This document shows, in pieces, positions 1 through 11,439 of a DNA stretch of 64,000 nt. Source of the stretch: Quillaja saponaria (Eukaryota; Streptophyta; Magnoliopsida; Fabales; Quillajaceae); NCBI GenBank assembly GCA_029379385.1, contig CM055608.1:21574350-21638349 (forward strand). Direction: 5' to 3'. The notes under the pieces were generated by a model. It was given only the letters and a program-made list of their open reading frames with translations, made no database searches and was not told the DNA's origin. The translations under genes were made by a program, and so were the position numbers. How positions within the stretch are numbered: position 1 is the stretch's first letter; each line of letters begins with the position of its first letter.

Positions 1-1448
1 TGGGACATGGATCTTGTCTCTAAATCCAACCTAAATATTATTGGATGTAAGTAGGTCTTTCGCATCAAACGACTTCCTGATGGTACCATTGCCAAATACA
101 AGGCTCGCCTTGTTGCGAAAGGATTCCACCAACAACCTAGCCTTGACTATGCCGAAACCTTCAATCATGTTACTAAACTAACCATCATTCGTATTATTCT
201 CTGCTTAGCACTATCTAAAGGCTGGCCTCTTCGCCAACTTGACATCAATAATTCCTTCCTACATGGCACACTTCATGATGATGTTTATATGATGCAACCC
301 CCAGGTTTTGTCCATTCCACCTTGCCTAACCATGTCTGCAAACTTCGCAAGGCCATCTATGGACTCAAACAAGCACCACGTGCCTGGTATCAAGAACTCA
401 AAGGCTATCTCCTTCACTCTGGTTTTATTAACTCTATGGTAGATGCATCTTTATTTTAATACACCAACGGTACCATCATTTCCTACTTTTTAGTTTATGT
501 GGATAACATCATCTTAATTGGGAATAATTCCTCCTTTTTGGAAGCATTTTTTCATCAACTTGGACTCCGCTTTTCTCTCAAAGATCTTGGCCCCCTTAAT
601 CACTTTCTTGGTGTGGAAGTTATTCCTACAGTAGACGGTATTTTTCTATCTCAACATAGGCACATCACTGACATGTTACATACTTTCTCTATGGTCAGAG
701 CTAAAGCAATAAATACTCCCATGTGCACCAACACAGCTCTTACCCCCCAATGATGGCTCCTCTCATATTGATCCCACAGCATATAGAAAACTAGTTGGTG
801 CCATGCAATATCTTTCTCTTACCTGGCCGGATATGTGCTTTGCAGTTAACAAACTATCCCAATTCATGCACTTTCCCACTGAAGTTCATTGGACAGCATT
901 CAAACATATCCTTCGGTGCCTCAAGGCCACAATTCATCATGGTCTCTATCTTCGCCGAGGTACACCCCTTCACCTTTATGCTTTAAGTGACTCGGATTGG
1001 GGTGGTGATCGTGACAATGGTCGCTCTACTACTGGCTACATCATCTACCTCGAACCAAATCCCATCTCTTGGAAATCATCCCCCCAAACATCAGTGTCTC
1101 GCTCCACCTCTGAAGTTGAGTACAAAGTTGTTGCCAACTCTATTGCAGAAATTCTCTAGGTCATGAATCTCCTTCATGAACTTGGGATTACACTTAACAA
1201 GTCTCCCACCTTATTCTATGATAATACTGGAGCCACTTATCTCTGTGCCAATCCTGTCTTTCACTCATGCATGAAACACCTTACCTTGGACTATCATTTC
1301 GTACGAGAGTATGTCACAAATGGCTCTCTTCGTGTTCATCATGTTAACTCCAAGGACTAGCTGGCTGACATTCTCACAAAGGCTATCAGACACTTCCTTT
1401 CTCTTCGCTCCAAGATTGGAGTCTCCAATGGAGCCTCAATCTTGCGGG
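1..1448 (+). pseudogene. Ty1/copia pol fragment (reverse transcriptase and RNase H), broken
   Basis: The window opens inside a copia polyprotein. Frame 1 reads typical RT blocks: VFRIKRLPDG, KYKARLVAKGFHQQ, QLDINNSFLHG, KAIYGLKQAPRAWY. The RNase H part follows ([58 protein letters not shown]). It is dead. There are in-frame stops at 52-54 (where a Trp is usual), 457-459, 1157-1159 (again at a usual Trp) and 1358-1360 (where KDQLAD is usual). A frameshift lies in the C-run near 745-752, after which the reading frame changes. The catalytic YVDD box reads YVDN, with the Asn codon at 505-507. The 5' part of the element lies outside the window. Family assignment is from motif recognition; the lineage was not determined. 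Confidence 0.95.
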
Positions 1449-1449
1449 G

Positions 1450-1690
1450 GCATATCAGCAAACATGCAGTAGACTCCTCACACTAAGGGACATTATCTCC
1501 AGGACCATTCAAAAGCATTCAAATGTTCTATCTCTAGGAATATTCAAATGTTCTCTCTCTAGGAATATTCAAATGTGTATATAGTTATCTCTCACTCTTT
1601 TATCTCATGTATCTTCACCTATATATATTCTGTACAACAACCTATTGGAATACAAGTTGAACAATTCATCAAAATACTCTAACTCTATAC
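1450..1690 (+). repeat. Probable 3' LTR of the copia element
   Basis: A purine-rich stretch (cttgcgggggca, about 1441-1452) directly follows the end of the RNase H frame, as a polypurine tract does next to a copia 3' LTR. The next about 240 bp contain a TATA-like stretch, a short polyadenylation-like region and two copies of a 25-bp direct repeat (aaatgttct...aatattc, about 1521-1570). The exact LTR ends are uncertain: the first bases read TA rather than TG, which would fit one G-to-A change. No second LTR is in the window to align it with. Confidence 0.55.
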
Positions 1691-2820
1691 TGAAGATGCC
1701 TAATTTCTTGAGATTGCCAGCTTATCTCTTCATGAACCGAATATGAAGGCTATATTATTTAGTGATGCTGTTGATTGGGTTGATGGCATTGATAGAGTTG
1801 ATGGCCGTTCATGTTGGATAAATGTCTTTGTCTTTCCTTTTGCTTTTATTTATTCATTTAAAATCCTACTAGTTAGTTTGTAATTTTAAGAATTGTGCTT
1901 GACATTTATATTTTGATTTCTAATTTCAGACTACACTTATCATTTAAATGAATATTTTCTTGCAAAAGAAAGAGGGTGCTGTAGTAGTAATTTTAAATTA
2001 TAAATATTTAATTACACGTAACTCTGTCTCTATCGTCTTTTCTTTTTGAAATTCTACATAATGCAGGCAAACAGAAACCCAGAAGAAAGTAAACACAGCC
2101 TCTGTTTTTATTTCCAGAGCCGGTCACTTTCTAGCGCACACAAAATTCAAAAATTTTTTATTTTTTTTAGTTTTTAGCTTCTTTCACAGCTTCCCAGAAA
2201 AAGCAAAAGAAAAAAAAGTGGATTCTTTGTCTTATTTGGTCTCTCCCTTCTTTGTATTTTTCCTTTCCTTTTTTTTTCTTCCTAGTCTGTGTTTGGACTT
2301 CGGAGATACAGCTTTTTCAAATTTCAAATCTCACTGCCCCTGAAAAGTGCAAACTTTTCCCGAATCATAGCCGTTACAGGCTTGTAATCCTCGTTTTCTG
2401 ACTAACCCATCACAGATTTTTTGTGTTATTTCTAATCTGTTTTCATATTGCTTTCGTCTTCTTTCATTGTCTGCCTTTTGTCTCTTTCGTCTTGACGAGT
2501 TTGACAATTTTCCACAATTGTTCTCTGCAATTTAAGAAAAAAAAAAAAAAAAAAAAAAATCACAGTCTCGCTTACAAATTGAATCTCACATTTATATTAT
2601 TCTTTGTCGGTTCTTCCAACCTGAGTAAAGAATACTTGCTATACTTAAATAAGGTTCAGCATTTTCGATATTTTATTTATCAGATTTTACATATTCTCTC
2701 CCTTCCTCCATTCACCATCTTCATCTTCGTGGGGGTAAATCGCTGGTTTTTCGCCGATCCCTTGAACCCGCATTCAAAAACCGTTGCTTTTGCTTCTCCC
2801 CTCACTTATTCTTGAACTGG
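1691..2820 (+). other. AT-rich upstream region of glucanase 1, no gene seen
   Basis: No coding region is recognised. It holds homopurine/homopyrimidine patches and a run of about 24 A at about 2535-2559. An open frame across this A-run encodes a lysine string and looks fortuitous. The distal promoter of the downstream glucanase gene probably lies here, but I cannot assign specific elements. Confidence 0.5.
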
Positions 2821-2900
2821 GCTATATAATAAATAGAACTTTTTAATTCCTCTTGCCTCGTTATCTCCTACCCTTTTTTCCTAGTATAAACTGTGGGATA
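2821..2900 (+). promoter_or_regulatory. Candidate core promoter and 5' leader of glucanase 1
   Basis: A TATATAA match at 2823-2829 lies about 72 bp upstream of the chosen start codon at 2901. This would place transcription start near 2855 with a leader of roughly 45 nt. This is a position-based guess only; a 5' UTR intron or a more distal start cannot be excluded. Confidence 0.35.
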
Positions 2901-5714
2901 ATGGAGAAGGTGTGTTTTCTGACATGGTTTCTCTTTTTGGGGATCATGGGTTGCTATGTTGAAGGCCTTGGAGTCAATTGGGGAACCATGGCAACTCATA
3001 AGTTGCCTCCAGAAAAGGTGGCTCAGATGTTGAAGGACAATGGAATTCAGAAAGTGAAACTGTTTGATGCAGATCATTCAACCATGTCAGCTCTTGCCGG
3101 CTCAGAAATAGAGGTCATGGTTGCTATTCCTAATGACCAGCTTGCTGTGATGAACGATCATAATCGGGCAAAAGAGTGGGTCCAGAAGAATGTTACTCGT
3201 TACAATTTTAATGGAGGAGTTAAAATCAAGTAACTTCAGTTTCCCTTTCATCAAAGTTGTTCCTTTTCCATTTGAGTGAAATTTGAACCAAGTTCCATGC
3301 TTCTAAATGCAATTTATATAATATAAGGTTGTTCCCTTTATTGTCCTTATTAGTTCTTTATTCTGCAATTTCATAAGCTTCTTATATAAGGCAGTATACT
3401 TTTGCTTCTCTCTCAGGTAGTTCTGTTCCTTTGAGTTCATAGTTATTAAGATTGCTTATTTATTCTCATAGGATCATGCTCTCCCAGCAAGAACTGTTTT
3501 CTTGTTCAAGTTCTGGAATCTGCTTGGGTGGCTGTTTATTGTTAATATGACATGTTGATGTTGCATTCCATTCCATATGTTTGAATTCTATAAGAAGTTG
3601 TCTTGTATAAGGAAGACTTAGCTTAATAGTTGTTTTTAGTTTGTGGCATATCAAGTTTTGATAAGGGTTTTCTTTTTCCATTGCTAATAAGTTGTAAGAT
3701 AAAGAAAGGATGTTAGGAATCTTATGAAATACAAGCTGGCAGTATTTCTCAAGTAAACAAATCATAAGAAGTCAGCATCCAGTTGGAAATAGAATCTCCT
3801 CAGTGGTGCCTATTTGTGGGAATTGGTATTCAACTGAATACAAGGATGAGAAGTAGGAGGATAATTGGTCGTGCAATAATGATTGATGTTTATTGTTGTT
3901 TGGAAAAATATACAGTTTGGATATTCAAATATTAGAAGCTGACTGTAAGGAAGAATACAGAACAGTTAATGTTACCCAGCAAGTTCGTTGACTGTAAGGT
4001 ATGCAGCACTTGAATACTCACCTCAAATTCTTGATGAATGAGAATTATGAATGTATAACCTTGACTGTGGGTTTAAGGACAAACTGAAAGGAGATGTCAT
4101 GTATATATATATATATATATGTATATGTATATGTATATATTATATAACGTCGACCTTGATCGTGATCAGTTTGGATTATCACCGAAGTTTCTGCTTGAAG
4201 TTTAGTCAGTTTTTTGATATTGGTGCCATTCTATGGGACAAATTCGTTCCTTTTATTAAGGAGCACTTCACAACTGGAATCTTGTTGTCTGTAGTTATTC
4301 TGTTTCGTAATAGTAGTCCACAGCAAGGATAAGTGTGTACATGCCATGATAAAACTTATCACTTCCAACAACCTGATGGAAATCTTAGATTTGTTTTTTG
4401 TTTTGTTCGAATTTTTTTTTTTTTTTTTTGCTGAGAGGAATCTTAGATTTTTTAATTGTTAGTAATTCTTTACCTTATTTCTGTATATGTCTAATTTCAG
4501 TGCTTTCAGTGTAGCATTTTTGGTTTGATACTTTCGTGGCAGATGAGTATAACTTGCAGTTCAGCTTCCTTTCTTTTTTCTCCGAGCTTATTTTCTTTGT
4601 ATCTTTCCACAGGTATGTAGCAGTTGGAAATGAGCCTTTCCTGACATCCTACAATGGTACATTTATAAATATCACCTTCCCAGCACTTGAGAACATTCAA
4701 AATGCCCTCAATGAAGCTGGTGTTGGGGATTCCATAAAGGCTACTGTGCCCTTAAATGCCGATGTCTACAGCTCCCCGGATGATAACCCTGTTCCATCTG
4801 CAGGAAGATTCCGGAGAGAAATAAGCGATCTTATGACCCAAATTGTCCAGTTTTTACACAAGAATAATGCGCCATTCACCATAAACATTTATCCATTCTT
4901 AAGTCTTTATGGGAATGACGACTTTCCTTTTGACTATGCCTTCTTTGATAATGTAGGCAATCCTGTAAATGATAAAGGGATTGCTTACAAAAATGTCTTT
5001 GATGCGAATTTTGATACCCTGGTGTCTTCTCTAAAAGCAGTGGGATATGGGGACTTGACCATTGTGGTAGGAGAAGTTGGGTGGCCTACGGATGGAGACA
5101 AGAATGCCAATTTGGGATATGCTCAAAGATTTTATAATGGACTTCTACCAAAACTCGCCTCGAATCAAGGCACGCCACTACGACCTGGATTTATTGAAGT
5201 TTATCTGTTTGGACTTCTCGACGAGGATGCCAAAAGCATTGCTCCAGGAAGTTTTGAGCGTCATTGGGGAATATTTGGATATGATGGGCAGCCCAAATTC
5301 CCAATTGATTTTTCTGGTCAGGGTCAAAACAAATTACTCGTGCCTGCACAGAATGTACAGTATCTTAACCAAAAATGGTGCATGTTCAATCCAAATGCCA
5401 AGGATCTCAGCAAACTAGCAGATAACATAAATTTTGCTTGCAGCAATGGGGATTGTACATCACTCGGGTATGGCTCCTCTTGTAATATTTTGGATGCTAA
5501 TGGGAATGCCTCGTATGCATTTAATATGTACTACCAGATAAAGAATCAGGATGACCTGGCCTGCAACTTTCAGGGTTTGGCTATGGTTACCACTCAGAAT
5601 CCTTCTCAAGGTGCTTGCAAATTCATCATTCAGATAGTTTCGTCATCATCTTCTTCTCTGAGGTCCTCACTGGTGGCTTTACTATCTGTAGTTCTATACA
5701 TGTTTCTGTTCTGA
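2901..5714 (+). CDS. GPI-anchored glucan endo-1,3-beta-glucosidase (GH17 + X8/CBM43), copy 1
   Basis: Two exons, 2901-3229 and 4613-5714, joined in phase 2 (aa|gt...ag|g makes a Lys codon), give 476 residues. Residues 1-22 form a hydrophobic signal peptide. The GH17 domain runs from about LGVNWG (23) to 350. It has the proton-donor motif VAVGNEPF (Glu117) and the nucleophile motif [12 protein letters not shown] (Glu264). An X8 callose-binding domain follows (about 365-446) with the six expected cysteines (366, 386, 391, 400, 427, 445). A Ser run and a hydrophobic tail (about 453-476) fit a GPI signal. N-glycosylation sequons lie at N97, N124, N129 and N408. The product should hydrolyse callose at the wall face of the plasma membrane or plasmodesmata. 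The start at 2901 aligns with the ATGGAG of copy 2. Full length resembles Arabidopsis At4g31140/At5g58090-type enzymes (from memory). All catalytic residues are intact. Confidence 0.95.
3230..4612 (+). other. Intron of glucanase 1 (1383 bp)
   Basis: The donor is GTAACT at 3230 and the acceptor is tttccacag ending at 4612. The acceptor region and the following 40 bp are nearly identical to copy 2. The intron is about eight times longer than in copy 2 (176 bp). It carries a TA/TG microsatellite at about 4098-4143 and a T-run near 4411-4430. I did not recognise a transposon inside it. Open frames across the intron (for example 4051-4332 and the frame entering exon 2 from 4536) are not supported as coding. 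Confidence 0.85.
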
Positions 5715-6110
5715 TAGATTCTTTTGTACATATACCAGATGTGCAATTTTTTCCGATATGCCTATTGCTCCCTTATTATGATTTTTATCATATTTACTTT
5801 ATAGATTCATGAATAAGAAATTGACAGAATTTGAATATTACACTACCTATAAGCATTCGTATGCTATATATAGCTAAAAAGTTTTTAACTGTCTTTTGGA
5901 TAGCATTCTTACAGTTTTGGTTCTAGTTACTAGCTCTTCAGTTCAAATGTGAAGGGCAATTGGTAGAAGTTCACAGAATACTGGAAGGGCAGTGAGCATA
6001 AGCATTTTCCCTGTAAAACAAGAAATTTTTTTTTTTTTTTTTGGTGTAGCATTTAAATGGGATATATTGTATTTTCCTGTTTTCAAATAAATGTATCAAA
6101 TGGCCTGTTT
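5715..6110 (+). other. 3' UTR and polyadenylation region of glucanase 1
   Basis: AT-rich sequence follows the TGA stop at 5712-5714. Candidate AATAAA-type signals lie near 6086-6091, with weaker variants (gaataag) near 5811. A T-run at about 6027-6042 precedes it. The transcript end is not determinable from sequence. Confidence 0.4.
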
Positions 6111-7006
6111 GTTTCGAGTCATAAAAAATACCCTTGTGGTATATGTTTCTTGATATCTCTAGGCAAATGTTTCCCTGATAAAAACATTGTCTATGTTTGG
6201 TTATTCTAATTTTTGTTGCAAGAAATAAAAAATAGTTTTCAATTTTCCTCTTTGCTTTAAAAAACTTATTCCCTCGAAAAATAATATTTTTACAATGCCC
6301 CTAAACTAATTATATGTTGCATACAATCAAAAATTTATTTTCACTGCTTGAATGAGATCCTAATCAAAGAGTTGAAGAAAACAAATTATTTAAAAACCAT
6401 AGAATGATATCCTAATAAAATACTTGAAGGAAAAAAAATGTAGAAGACTTGAAGAACCATTCTTGCTTGGTGGACATTGACATCATAAACAGGGACAACA
6501 TACAAATCTGAAGCATCCAACCAGGAAATAAAGCAAAGATAAGAAGCTCCCAATGGCCAAATCCTGATAACAATATAAATCAGGCAGCAAGTAATGCAAA
6601 GTAAAAGACGCAGACCATCAAGCAGGAACATTTAACCAATGAACATTTAGCTTGCAGGAAAATTGACTATGCACCAACGGCCAAAACTTGATGAAACAAT
6701 GAACTAAAATAGCAATATATTATACATTACACCCAATGAACTTCAACATTCATATGATAAGAAATATAGACTTTTTTTCCACACTCAGCAAGCAGGAACA
6801 GCATTGGCAAAGTACTATGGACCCTAATCTACCCTATCACACAATCTGCCACTATCATAGCATTGGCAAAGTACTATTTGGCACCTTGTGTTGGCATGGG
6901 ACCTAACTAAGATAAAGGAATTTAGTACTGAATCCAGGAATCAGAACAGGTTAAGCAAATCCAAGACACACTGAAATAGATCAACAACTTCACAAACCTC
7001 CACTCA
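6111..7006. other. Intergenic, nothing recognised
   Basis: AT-rich DNA with no coding signature on either strand. A short repeated phrase (agcattggcaaagtacta) occurs twice near 6801 and 6860, suggesting a small local duplication. Confidence 0.5.
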
Positions 7007-7015
7007 CAACTTCCA

Positions 7016-7216
7016 GGCCTTTCTACCATAATACACTGGATTTTTTTTTAAATTACTCAAATACACCAAAAAATAAATAAATTAAAGAGTTAAATACCCC
7101 TATTTTTGAATTGTGTCTTCAAAACACAATTTCATAATAAGTTTGTATTTTGAAAACACAAATTCAAAGTGCCATTTCAACCTAAAATGCCAGACGAGGT
7201 TGCATTGCTGGCAACA
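7016..7216 (+). repeat. Left terminal inverted repeat of the MULE
   Basis: Pairs with 10670-10877. Shared blocks include aattactcaaat, gagttaaatacccc, tgtgtctt, acaatttcataat and agtttgtattttga, in the same order with small indels. Confidence 0.85.
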
Positions 7217-7217
7217 C

Positions 7218-7366
7218 GAACTCAAGTGTGTGTTTCTAAGACATGAACTTGAGTTTGTGTTTTTAAAACATGAATTCGAGTTTGTGTCCTGTAAACACAA
7301 ATTCAAGTTTGTGTTTTCAAAACACAAACCCGAGTTTGTGTTTTGAAAATACATATTCGAGTTGAG
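7218..7366. repeat. 27-bp tandem repeat next to the MULE left TIR (about 5.5 copies)
   Basis: Units begin at 7218, 7245, 7272, 7299, 7326 and 7353, exactly 27 bp apart. A typical unit is gaacttgagtttgtgttt followed by ttaaaacat. Each unit contains partly self-complementary motifs (aaacacaa with ttgtgttt). Because 27 is a multiple of 3, both strands stay open through it and give 9-residue repeat peptides; I treat these as by-products, not proteins. Confidence 0.9.
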
Positions 7367-8115
7367 TTTTACAATTGGATTTTAGAATCATTCTTCAATA
7401 AATATCATTAAAGTTAATTTGTTTTCTTGTTCAAAAAAATTGAAAATTCGAATTATAGTTACAATGTAAAGCTAGACAATAATTATAAAATAGAAATATA
7501 TAAAAATGCTAGAAGGAGTAGATAGTAGTAATTCTTCACTAACTTTTTACCCTTACATAATAGTTTGAAATGCTTGATTTGTGTGTAGTCATCATATGAA
7601 TTGGAAATTCTGACAAAGTTTTGACATGTGTTTGTATAGTCAACTTGTCAAACTAAAAGATTGTTAAAATATGAAAAATGATTATGTAATCAGTTGTCAA
7701 ACTAAGAAGCTGTTAAAAATTCTTGCATAGGCATTTGTCAATCTTATTTTTAAAGAAAATTGGATAGAGTTTCTCCTATTTTTATATCATTTTATACATG
7801 CCATGACAACTAAATACTAAGAACAACATCCTCTTTTCAATACAACAATATTATCGACAAGAACCTTAATATCACAAATAATCCAAAAAAATTATAAAAA
7901 AAAATTAGACAGAGTTTTTCCTATTTTTGTATCATTTTCTTTTTGTCACGACAAGTAAATAACAACTAATTTCAACATACCAATATTAACGGCAGAGTCT
8001 TAATATCATAAATAGTCCAAAATAAACACAAAGTCTCAATATAAATCCCGACATAATAGTCCATAGATTTAATTTCAAAAAAAATTATGCATAAATCACG
8101 TAAACCATGACACTC

Positions 8116-8960
8116 TTAATCATGAGTACCACACTTGGAAGCCTTTCTCTTTCTTGTTGGATTCTTTCTAGGTGGAAGATTATCTCATTTTCGACCCCAC
8201 AAACCTGTGGTACCTGTGATACATCCTCTTGGATTGGTAAACCACCACCATCATAATGGTCCTCATCATCAATATCATCATGCATGTCAATGTAATCCAC
8301 ATGGAGGAGTGACTCAGTATCAATATATGTAATAGTCACATTTGGATCTGTAGTATCATGAGTACTAGTACTGAGTTGTGGGACACTCTTAACAACTGTC
8401 TCATCTCTGCATGGAGGAAGCATAGATGCAAATGGAGGTGAGGCATCTAGGTCTGGCATAATGGTGGTGGGTGTGACTTGCACATGAATGGTAGGCTCTA
8501 CTGAATCTAAAACAGAAGGCGCACTTCCTCTGCCTCTACCTGTAAAGCCTAAAATATGACGAGTAGGCCTACTGGAAGATGATCGTCCTACTCTAGAATT
8601 TAAGTTGACATGTGTTGGTGTGACCATAGCATCAACATATGTGTCAGAGGTACTACTTGATGGTACCTGAGCTGATGATTGATCATTGTACGATATATAA
8701 TCTTCATATTGGCCAACAAACTGTAATGATAAAGTACATGTGGCATGAATAACTGCAAGTGTAGAAAAATCTGCTCTTGGTGTGGACAATGTGCGACATC
8801 GCTCAAGACCATCAATCTATAATATAAATGATTATCATTGTTTAGTTGGTGTCATAAATCAAGTAAGCTATAAAAATTAAAATATTATATGGCTTACCAA
8901 AGTTCCAAGCATAGCACCATCCTTAGTCAAAAATCTTCTACTGATTTGCCTATGCCATCC
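8116..8960 (-). pseudogene. Plant mobile domain (MAIN-like) transposon gene, C-terminal part, broken
   Basis: On the minus strand, 8960-8890 reads YMGWHRQISRRFLTKDGAML, the conserved end of plant-mobile-domain proteins carried by MULEs. An apparent intron (donor gtaagc near 8897) follows, then a long low-complexity Ser/Thr/Asp-rich tail (8823-8180). The tail ends with the Arg/Lys-rich stretch NPTRKRKASKCGTHD and a stop at 8116-8118; a CGTH-type end is usual in this family. The tail frame is broken near 8170-8200, where the long frame (8085-8789) and the CGTH frame are out of register. An in-frame stop also precedes the basic end. The N-terminal mobile domain itself is not recognisable upstream. 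Family knowledge suggests a transposon accessory protein; function here is lost. Confidence 0.7.
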
Positions 8961-10669
8961 CATATATGATGAGAATTTTCAAATATCCATTTATGCAATC
9001 AATATGCAAGGCTTTACACAAAGGAGTGTGAAATTGTTCATAACTTATCCCCATTTGACAATCATAATCAACCCTCGTCTAAACCCATTTTCATTTCACC
9101 ATTCATATAAAACGCAATTACTACACTATCTCCCATAAAATTCAATAAATTTTAGTCATAAAATCATGGCATGTATAAACCATGACAAACGGGAAATTAG
9201 AGTCAACAATAGCACAAGCTATAAAACAATTGTAATTATGGCATTCATCCATAATTGAAAAATAAAATTGGTGCCATGGAAAACCAATATACATGCAAAC
9301 TAGAATCATAACTATCCCTTTGACTCTTCATAGAATAAATTTAAAATAAACTTTATTGAATGAAATAACTGGAAAATTGAAAACATCAAATACTGTTTCA
9401 GGAACTACTTGTAATTCAAATATTCTTTTTCACACTTCAACTTGTATGAGTTTTATTGCAATGGGCTCCTGAATAATTGAAAATAACGTGCTGAATTAAG
9501 ATAAAGCAACTGCAACCAATACTTATATAATTGATACTTATCAAATAAGATGACCACTATGGGGATAATTTTTATAACATTAGGATGTTAGATTTACTGT
9601 CATTTTCAATATATATGTTCAATTGAAAATTCAAACTAATATTATAATATTTTAGGAAATAAGAGCACTATGTTAAAGGAAAAAAAAATCCATCAAAGTC
9701 AAACCAACATAAAATCAGTATTTCATCCTTTATATACCTAACATTAATAACTGGCATGTCATTTAAATTTAAGAAGACTTGATAAATATTTTAGCAATTT
9801 GAGGAAATTATGGATTAAGAGGACAAAATAAAAAATGATGACTAGATTGAAATTTTATATCTAACAAGGAGAAGCCCTAAAATTTAGAAATTTCTCTTAA
9901 GATCTTTCCAAAATTCACTAATATCTAATTCAATAATATGATTCACTTAATCCTAATGCAAGAATTTGAAGAATTATTGTACCTTTGTTGAAATTTCAAA
10001 AAACTAGAAACCAAAAATTCATCAAAAAAATAAAATAAAATAAATTTAGGCCAACCCAGAAGTTTTTCAATAAATCACATCAGCATCCAAAGATGATTAG
10101 AAAAAAAAAAAAAAAAAAAAAAAGTAGCAACAGATTCTTCTATTGTGAAAGGTGACTGTAAATCAATCACAAGGGAGTGAGTGCAGACTCTAAATCTTTC
10201 ACATGGCTGTTCCTCAATGACGTCCATAGGTGTTCTAATTGGTTCAAAGAAATAACACACATAAATCTGATGGTAATTTTTTGTAAAATGACCATGGATC
10301 TCGCCAATCATCAATAGACAAAGAGAGCATAACAACAAATGGATCAATGGGCTATTTTACAATAAGTGCGGATTCTAAATCAGCACCCACTTCCTTCTGT
10401 CGAGCCTTGATTTCTTACTAAACAAAGAGAGTTAGAGTAGTTAAAATCATCGAGTGAAAGTACTAACTTCCAGAGTTAGCTCTGTAGATGAAGTAGGCGA
10501 AGGCCTCTAAAGCTGGTTGACACCATCACAAGCCTATGAAGAGAAGTGTTCGATTTCTCAAAAGCATAAAATGCACACATTCGCTAATGAAGGGAAGCAA
10601 ATAGCGATTTAGGGTTTTAATTTGGGTTGGGTTTAAAACTCAAATTAGATTTTGTGGGTTGAACCCACG

Positions 10670-10877
10670 AATTCAAGTGCCGACAATGTATTACCATCTG
10701 GCATGTGTGGTTGACATGGCATCCTGAATTTGTGTCTTCAAAATACAAACTCATTATGAAATTGTATCCTCAAGACACAAATTAAAAAATGGGGGTATTT
10801 AACTCTTAATTTTTTTATTTTTTTTTATGCATTTGAGTAATTTTTAAAAAAAATCAGTGTATTCTGGTTGAAAGGCC
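10670..10877 (-). repeat. Right terminal inverted repeat of the MULE
   Basis: Reverse complement matches the left end from ggcctttc inward for about 200 bp with scattered substitutions and short indels. It ends immediately before the 9-bp target duplication copy at 10878-10886. Confidence 0.85.
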
Positions 10878-10886
10878 TAACTTCCA

Positions 10887-11439
10887 ACTAAAACAAACTT
10901 ACACAGCCACATTGTCATCGAATTAGTTAAGAGACAAAGAATAACCATTAAATGAAAGCATGCTTAACAAAAGAATAAGGTTGACCAAGCAAGAGAATAA
11001 TCCAACCTTCATCTCAACCATGTAAGCACTAATCAACAATAACAAATATAAAATAAATACAACTGCAACTACCAATCAAAGTATGCTTAGCAAAACAACA
11101 ATAATAAAGACATACTAGCCATGGACATCCAAAACATAAATTGATCTCATTCAAATATGGCATTATCAACATACAAATATCATAAGAAATAATTGTGCAT
11201 CAATATTCATCAATATGAAACAATGAAAGGCCTAAACCTTAATGTAGACCAAAATATACAAAAAAGAAGAAGTTATTGTGCATTTCTCAAAATATAATCA
11301 GGATTGCTCAAACTGAAACTATTTACTGTTTTCTAATTTTTCTTTAACTAAAGTCCTCTAAAACTCCAAAAATTATACTAGTTAGAAGACACTTCAAGGT
11401 TAGCTTCACAGTTTTCCCTTTTGCATCACTCAATCCCCA
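10887..11439. other. Intergenic, nothing recognised
   Basis: AT-rich, no coding signature. It lies between the MULE right end and the Harbinger-type pseudogenes; one end of the Harbinger element is presumably here, but I could not identify its short TIR. Confidence 0.4.

Larger units (their letters stand above)
7016..10877 (-). mobile_element. Mutator-like transposon (MULE) with long TIRs
   Basis: The ends are inverted copies of each other. The left end starts ggcctttctaccataataca. The right end read on the minus strand starts ggcctttcaaccagaataca. Similarity continues about 200 bp inward (7016-7216 against 10670-10877). The 9 bp outside are caacttcca at 7007-7015 and taacttcca at 10878-10886, a one-mismatch 9-bp target duplication. 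Long TIRs plus a 9-bp duplication are the Mutator signature. Inside is a broken plant-mobile-domain (MAIN-like) gene on the minus strand and a 27-bp tandem repeat near the left end. From about 8970 to 10660 no transposase or coding block is recognisable, so the element appears non-autonomous or heavily decayed. A run of about 24 A lies at about 10099-10122. Confidence 0.85.

Noticed and set aside
2423..2815. 130-codon open frame upstream of glucanase 1
   Set aside because: Runs through a poly(A) tract that encodes a lysine string, uses pyrimidine-rich promoter-like DNA, and has no recognisable domain.
4051..4332. Open frame inside the long intron of glucanase 1
   Set aside because: Contains a TA-microsatellite-encoded peptide; no similarity, and the intron borders are well supported by the paralogue.
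5077..5418. Alternative frame in exon 2 of glucanase 1
   Set aside because: Shadow of the real frame, which carries the GH17 nucleophile motif and the X8 start.
7100..7354. Open frames on both strands with 9-residue repeats
   Set aside because: Direct consequence of the 27-bp tandem repeat, whose length is a multiple of three; no start context or family.
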